Positions 6,372-10,350 of a stretch of DNA of 10,350 nucleotides are shown one piece after another. The translations under genes and the position numbers were made by a program. Position 1 is the first letter of the stretch, and the number at the start of each line of letters is the position of its first letter. The stretch comes from Pseudomonadota bacterium. Lineage in GTDB: Bacteria; Pseudomonadota; Gammaproteobacteria; Steroidobacterales; Woeseiaceae. The stretch covers positions 1 to 10,350 of the forward strand of contig JADFGH010000044.1 of the NCBI GenBank assembly GCA_022567775.1, in the 5' to 3' direction. The notes beneath the pieces are model-generated. The model was not told where the DNA came from and made no database searches. It saw only the letters and a program-made list of their open reading frames with translations.

Positions 6372-8204
6372 TTGATACAGAAACGCGCAGTAATAAGCAG
6401 TAGCAAACCAGCTCAACAGTTGAAAGCACTCATTGCCCGAGGCAAGGAGCAAGGCTACCTGACTTACGCGGAAGTGAATGATCATCTGCCTAACGACATT
6501 GTCGACCCTGAGCAGATCGAAGATATCGTCAACATGATTAACGACATGGGTATCGCCGTGCATGAAAAAGCACCGGATCCCGAGTCGTTAATCTTATCCG
6601 AGACGGCAGTCTCTAACGATGACGAAGATGCCGCTGAAGAGGCCGAGGCGGCGCTTGCGAGCGTCGATGCCGAATTCGGCCGCACGACGGACCCTGTTCG
6701 CATGTACATGCGGGAAATGGGCACGGTCGAGTTGTTGACCCGGCAGGGCGAAATTGAAATTGCGAAACGTATCGAAGACGGTCTCAACCAGGTCAAGTAC
6801 CACATGGCCCACTTTCCGCCGACCATCGAGAAACTGCTCGAGGTATACGAGGCAGTGGCAGCGGGTGAAACCCGCATGCAGGATTTTTTGGTCGCCTTCA
6901 TCGACCCCAACGCACCGGACGAAATTAAATCGCCGGTTACCAAGTCGGATAATCAGGACGACGATGATGATGATGAAGTCATCGATACCGGACCTGATCC
7001 CGATGAAGTTGCCGCACGTCTCAAAGTTATCAAGCGCCTGTACAAGCGGTCGCTGACGGCACTGGAAAAATGGGGCACCAAAGAGAAGAAAACGATTAAG
7101 GTTCAGGCAGAGCTGGCTGACCAGCTCATGGAGCTGAAGCTTGCACCTAAGCTGACGGACGTACTGGTCAGAGGCCTGCGCGGTTCGGTCTCGGTTATCC
7201 GTACGCAGGAACGCCAGGTAATGCAGATCTGCGTCCGCGATGCCGGCATGCCGAGGAAGGATTTTCTCGCCAGCTTTCCGAAGAGCGAAACGGATCTCAG
7301 CTGGATCGAGAAGCACATCCGTGCGAAACGAAAGCATTCCTCGACACTGGCAAAACTCAAAGTTGATGTTTTTCGCGCCCAGCGCAAGCTGCTCGCCGTC
7401 GAGACGCTGACAAACCTCAAGATCGCGGAGATCAAAGAGATCAACCGGCAGATGTCGATCGGCGAGGCGAAAGCCCGGCGCGCGAAGAAAGAGATGGTTG
7501 AGGCCAACCTGCGGCTGGTTATATCAATCGCGAAAAAATATACCAACCGTGGATTGCAATTCCTCGACCTGATTCAGGAAGGCAATATCGGCCTGATGAA
7601 AGCGGTCGACAAGTTCGAGTATCGTCGGGGTTACAAGTTTTCGACCTACGCCACGTGGTGGATTCGTCAGGCGATTACCCGTTCGATTGCCGACCAGGCG
7701 CGCACTATCCGCATCCCGGTTCACATGATCGAGACGATCAACAAATTGAACCGCATCTCGCGGCAGATGTTGCAGGAGATGGGGCGCGAGCCGCTGCCGG
7801 ACGAACTTGCGGAACGCATGGAAATGCCGGAAGACAAGGTCCGTAAGGTACTCAAGATCGCCAAAGAGCCAATCTCGATGGAAACGCCGATCGGTGATGA
7901 CGAAGACTCGCATCTCGGGGACTTCATCGAAGACCAGACGGTCCACTCGCCGGTGGATTCGGCAACCTCTGAGGGCTTGAAGGAAACAACGCACTCGGTG
8001 CTGGCCGGCCTGACGCCGCGCGAAGCCAAGGTACTCAGAATGCGCTTTGGTATCGACATGAATACCGATCACACGCTGGAGGAAGTCGGCAAGCAGTTCG
8101 ATGTCACCCGTGAACGAATTCGTCAGATCGAAGCCAAGGCGCTGCGTAAGCTGCGGCATCCGACGCGCTCGGATCAGCTGCGAAGCTTTCTTATCGAGGA
8201 CTGA
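6372..8204 (+). CDS. rpoD: RNA polymerase primary sigma factor RpoD (sigma70), TTG start
   Basis: The housekeeping sigma factor that directs RNA polymerase to -35/-10 promoters. 610 residues. Seen: region 1.1 with [20 protein letters not shown]; region 1.2 from [11 protein letters not shown] (107-117); an acidic run of six Asp (196-201) in the non-conserved region; region 2 from [20 protein letters not shown] (375-394) through the -10-reading [17 protein letters not shown]; region 3; and region 4.2 [18 protein letters not shown] (578-595), the -35-binding helix-turn-helix. The start is TTG: the frame has a stop at 6363-6365, no ATG or GTG follows before conserved region 1.1, and AGAGGA (6357-6362) is well placed 9 nt upstream. 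The N-terminus differs from the usual M-x-Q form over about 14 residues. It is last in the operon and is followed by a REPIN-like element rather than an obvious intrinsic terminator. Confidence 0.98.
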   Translation: MIQKRAVISSSKPAQQLKALIARGKEQGYLTYAEVNDHLPNDIVDPEQIEDIVNMINDMGIAVHEKAPDPESLILSETAVSNDDEDAAEEAEAALASVDAEFGRTTDPVRMYMREMGTVELLTRQGEIEIAKRIEDGLNQVKYHMAHFPPTIEKLLEVYEAVAAGETRMQDFLVAFIDPNAPDEIKSPVTKSDNQDDDDDDEVIDTGPDPDEVAARLKVIKRLYKRSLTALEKWGTKEKKTIKVQAELADQLMELKLAPKLTDVLVRGLRGSVSVIRTQERQVMQICVRDAGMPRKDFLASFPKSETDLSWIEKHIRAKRKHSSTLAKLKVDVFRAQRKLLAVETLTNLKIAEIKEINRQMSIGEAKARRAKKEMVEANLRLVISIAKKYTNRGLQFLDLIQEGNIGLMKAVDKFEYRRGYKFSTYATWWIRQAITRSIADQARTIRIPVHMIETINKLNRISRQMLQEMGREPLPDELAERMEMPEDKVRKVLKIAKEPISMETPIGDDEDSHLGDFIEDQTVHSPVDSATSEGLKETTHSVLAGLTPREAKVLRMRFGIDMNTDHTLEEVGKQFDVTRERIRQIEAKALRKLRHPTRSDQLRSFLIED

Positions 8205-8222
8205 CGCGCTCCCACAAAACCA

Positions 8223-8353
8223 TCGATGGAGCCCGGCCCACCGGGCGATATTCTTTCATCGGGAGCAACGAATTCATTCTTAGCAAACATTGAAGGGCAT
8301 GTTTTCCAACATGCCCTTCAATGTTCGTCGCCCGGTGGGCCGGGCTCCTACGA
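8223..8353. repeat. REPIN-like element: two inverted REP copies around an 18-bp hairpin
   Basis: A 21-bp arm at 8228-8248 is the exact reverse complement of 8328-8348; with two mismatches the arms extend to 26 bp (8223-8248 and 8328-8353). Each arm is itself a hairpin: GCCCGG (8231-8236), loop CCCA, CCGGGC (8241-8246), and its mirror at 8330-8345. On the minus strand the right copy begins GTAGGAGC and ends GGGCGA, the layout of Pseudomonas REP sequences (GTAGGAGC, palindrome, GA). GTAG is the tetranucleotide tied to REP-associated tyrosine transposases; the left copy has GATG there. Two inverted REPs with a spacer define a REPIN. It fills the rpoD/GGDEF-EAL convergent gap and may protect the rpoD mRNA 3' end. 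Confidence 0.8.
8286..8325. repeat. Perfect 18-bp hairpin with TTCC loop inside the REPIN spacer
   Basis: The arm AACATTGAAGGGCATGTT (8286-8303) and its exact inverted copy (8308-8325) flank a 4-nt loop TTCC. It is nested between the two REP copies, so the whole element could fold as a cruciform or long stem. There is no U-tract after it. In RNA it would be very stable and could stop exonucleases or terminate rpoD transcription. Confidence 0.85.
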
Positions 8354-8358
8354 AACGT

Positions 8359-8392
8359 TTCCACAATTTTTTTGTGGAAGTTCGGCCCGAAC
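8359..8392. repeat. Two small adjacent hairpins before the GGDEF-EAL stop codon
   Basis: TTCCACAA (8359-8366) and TTGTGGAA (8372-8379) form an 8-bp stem around TTTTT. GTTCG (8380-8384) and CGAAC (8388-8392) form a 5-bp stem with a 3-nt loop, ending on the stop codon of the minus-strand gene. The run of seven T lies in and beside the loop, not after the stem, so neither is a standard terminator on either strand; a contribution to 3'-end formation is possible. Confidence 0.5.
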
Positions 8393-10350
8393 TAAACAAT
8401 TTCCAGCGCTTTTCTTCTTTGGGTATGAAAATCCTGCTGTTGTACAAACTCCAGGAACTCGTCCCGCGGCAGTGGATGAGAGTAGAAGTAGCCCTGCACA
8501 AAGTTGCAGCCATTTTCAATCAGAAAATCGGCCTGCTCGCGCGACTCAACGCCCTCCGCAATCGCCTTCTTGCCGAGTTCGTGCGCAATCCTGATGATGG
8601 TCCGGCAGATGTTCTCTGACGTGCCACCTGATCCGATCATGTCGATGAATGATTTATCAATCTTGATAAGATCGAACGGCATCTGCTGCAGGTAGCTCAA
8701 CGACGAGTAGCCGGTTCCGAAATCATCGATTGCCACCTGAACGCCTCTTTCACGGAGGACATTCAGGATATTAACTGCGGAGTCCCTGTTTTGCGCCACC
8801 GTCGTTTCGGTGATTTCCAGTTGCATATATCCCGGATGAATATCGTGACGCCGCAACGTGCTGAGCACAATGCCGGGGAAATTGCTTTCCCTGAGTTCCC
8901 TTGCAGAGACGTTTATCGACATCGAGCCCGGATGCAGGCCCATATCCAGTATCGTCCTGAGATCGGCGCAGGTCCGATCCATGACCCAGCGACCCATGTC
9001 AACAATTAATCCGGAATCCTCGGCCAGTTGAATGAACTCACTCGGCGGCACAAACCCCAGCTCGGCATGGCGCCAGCGCATCAATGCTTCTGCACCCCAG
9101 ATTACGCCATTGGTGAGATCGAACTGTGGCTGGTAGTACACCTCGAGTTGCTCGTTATCGAATGCAGATCGTAAATCGCGCTCAAGCTCTATTTTGCGCC
9201 TGCTCTCGGCATTCAGCTTCTTGCTAAAGAACTCGAACCGCGATCGACCAGCGTCTTTTGCACGGTACATGGCCGCATCGGCATTCTTCAGCAGCGTCTC
9301 CACGCTACCGCCGCCTTCGGGAAATACGACGATGCCGATACTCGCGCTCAGGAAATGGTTGGTGCCGCGCACCAGAAACGGCTCCGCCAGGCGCTTTAAA
9401 ATACGTGATGCGGTCATGCGGGGGGTATTGTCATTGCTGAGCTGCGGCATGACGACAACGAACTCGTCGCCGCCCAGTCGCGCAACGGTATCAGTATCGC
9501 GCACCTCGCTGACGATGCGCTCCGCAGTTTGTGTCAGGACGATATCTCCAATGGAGTGGCCAAACACATCGTTGATTTCCTTGAACCGATCAAGATCGAG
9601 AAAAAGGATCGCGCCGTTCGAATCGTCGCGCCGGGCATGGACGAGCTGCTGCTCCAGCCGGTCCTTGAGAAGTTGCCGGTTTGGCAGCCCGGTAAGTTCG
9701 TCAAAGTGTGCCTGCCGATAGAGCACCTCCTCGCGCTCCGCACTCGCCAGCGCAACGGCAAGGCGGCCGGCAAGATCGATACAGCGCTGAATACTGCTGC
9801 CGTGAGTTTCGAAACTTTTGTCCGATCCGAGCAGGAGAATACCCTTCAATTCGTCGTTAAGGACGACCGGAATAATCAGGACGTAGCGCAATCCGTAACT
9901 CAGGAATCGTTCCCTGTATGGAGCAACGGCCGCGTCGACTTTTTCAATTTCGACTTCTCGCGGCTGACACCAGTCGTGTCCAAGTTCCTGCGGCAACGCT
10001 ATTCGCTCGTGAATGAACTGGTCCTCGTGCCAGGAGATCATTTTCGCCTCGTTGCGACCATCCACATCCCTGGCGATAATCGCAGCCGACTCGTATCCGG
10101 TCAGATCGATCAGGTGATCGATCATATCTTCAGAGACTTCCTCGAATTCCGCGCCGGACAGGATCAGCCTGTCGATCTTCGACATGGCCTTTAGCGTCCC
10201 GATCTGTCGTCCCAACTGGCCGGCCATGTTGTTGAACGCATCCGCGAGAGTCTCGAACTCATCGCCCGTGCGAATGCGGACCCGGGAGGTAAGGTCGCCG
10301 GCAGCAAACTGGCGAGCCAGAGCCGTCAGGCGTTGCAGTGGCACAAGATT
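8392..10350 (-). CDS. HAMP-GAF-GGDEF-EAL c-di-GMP turnover protein, N-terminus off the right edge
   Basis: A bifunctional-type diguanylate cyclase/phosphodiesterase. The frame is open to the edge, and the GTG at 10344 lies within a HAMP domain, so the true start is outside. Numbering from that GTG: HAMP 1-52 (PLQRL, FAAGDLTSRV, DEFETLADAFNNM); GAF-like 60-205; GGDEF domain 213-370 with HFDELTGLPNR, FLDLDRFKEIND and RLGGDEF (GGDEF at 291-295); EAL domain 385-640 with EAL at 419-421, INVSAREL, LEITET, DDFGTGYSSL (Asp540, Asp541), IKIDKSF, AEGVES and QGY. An RxxD inhibitory I-site (RDTD) stands five residues before GGDEF. All key catalytic motifs of both domains look intact, so both activities are possible. 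HAMP implies a preceding transmembrane segment and probably a periplasmic sensor. It converges on rpoD across the REPIN. Confidence 0.95.
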   Translation of the reverse strand, partial: NLVPLQRLTALARQFAAGDLTSRVRIRTGDEFETLADAFNNMAGQLGRQIGTLKAMSKIDRLILSGAEFEEVSEDMIDHLIDLTGYESAAIIARDVDGRNEAKMISWHEDQFIHERIALPQELGHDWCQPREVEIEKVDAAVAPYRERFLSYGLRYVLIIPVVLNDELKGILLLGSDKSFETHGSSIQRCIDLAGRLAVALASAEREEVLYRQAHFDELTGLPNRQLLKDRLEQQLVHARRDDSNGAILFLDLDRFKEINDVFGHSIGDIVLTQTAERIVSEVRDTDTVARLGGDEFVVVMPQLSNDNTPRMTASRILKRLAEPFLVRGTNHFLSASIGIVVFPEGGGSVETLLKNADAAMYRAKDAGRSRFEFFSKKLNAESRRKIELERDLRSAFDNEQLEVYYQPQFDLTNGVIWGAEALMRWRHAELGFVPPSEFIQLAEDSGLIVDMGRWVMDRTCADLRTILDMGLHPGSMSINVSARELRESNFPGIVLSTLRRHDIHPGYMQLEITETTVAQNRDSAVNILNVLRERGVQVAIDDFGTGYSSLSYLQQMPFDLIKIDKSFIDMIGSGGTSENICRTIIRIAHELGKKAIAEGVESREQADFLIENGCNFVQGYFYSHPLPRDEFLEFVQQQDFHTQRRKALEIV

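Noticed and set aside
5626..6429. 267-codon minus-strand frame opposite the dnaG 3' half, Ser/Arg rich
   Set aside because: Composition is that of reverse-complemented coding sequence; dnaG on the plus strand explains the region fully.
6957..6977. GAC/GAT trinucleotide run in rpoD
   Set aside because: It encodes the acidic stretch normal for the non-conserved region of gammaproteobacterial sigma70; not an unusual repeat.
6594..7337. 247-codon minus-strand frame opposite rpoD
   Set aside because: Antisense to conserved sigma70 coding sequence, with no family features of its own.
8226..8594. Plus-strand frames of 109-122 codons starting in the REPIN
   Set aside because: They read through repeat hairpins and antisense of the EAL domain; not plausible proteins.
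9529..10194. 221-codon plus-strand frame inside the GGDEF-EAL gene
   Set aside because: The minus strand encodes intact GAF and GGDEF motifs there; the plus frame shows no motif.

Overview
The window is a chromosomal housekeeping segment from a gammaproteobacterium. It carries the macromolecular synthesis operon (rpsU, yqeY, dnaG, rpoD) with tsaD, folB and folK running divergently from it. DnaG begins like pseudomonad primases and RpoD has the long gammaproteobacterial primary-sigma architecture. The yqeY insertion, the pteridine reductase and the REP-type repeats argue against Enterobacterales; a Chromatiales-, Xanthomonadales- or Woeseia-like lineage is possible, but the genus cannot be fixed by reading alone.

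Layout. At 1-727 (minus) is the N-terminal part of a MidA/NDUFAF7-type methyltransferase, cut by the left edge. It diverges from a pteridine-reductase-type SDR (786-1547, plus). The SDR converges on a minus-strand operon read tsaD -> folB -> folK (3516 down to 1635) with 4-nt and 1-nt stop/start overlaps. The SDR/folK gap is filled by a 92-bp element with perfect 30-bp inverted arms. A 150-bp divergent region (3517-3666) separates tsaD from rpsU and holds a good sigma70-like promoter, a 27-bp near-perfect palindrome over its -35 box, and a nested hairpin leader. Then follow rpsU (bS21), yqeY, a 178-bp leader with possible alternative RNA structures, dnaG (primase) and rpoD (sigma70, TTG start). 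The rpoD 3' side is a REPIN-like element: two inverted 21-bp REP copies around an 18-bp perfect hairpin. It lies between rpoD and a convergent HAMP-GAF-GGDEF-EAL gene (8392-10350, minus), cut by the right edge.

How the genes fit together. rpsU, dnaG and rpoD couple initiation of translation, replication and transcription. TsaD makes the t6A modification of ANN-decoding tRNAs. FolB and FolK are successive steps of folate synthesis, and the SDR probably reduces oxidised pterins or dihydrofolate. The GGDEF-EAL protein is a membrane sensor that turns over c-di-GMP.

No phage genes, transposase, CRISPR array, rRNA or tRNA was seen. No gene-free stretch exceeds 300 bp. The most interesting material is the non-coding DNA: two unrelated palindromic repeat elements, each filling a convergent intergenic gap, and the palindrome plus structured leader in front of rpsU. 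I did not find a clear new multi-gene system.
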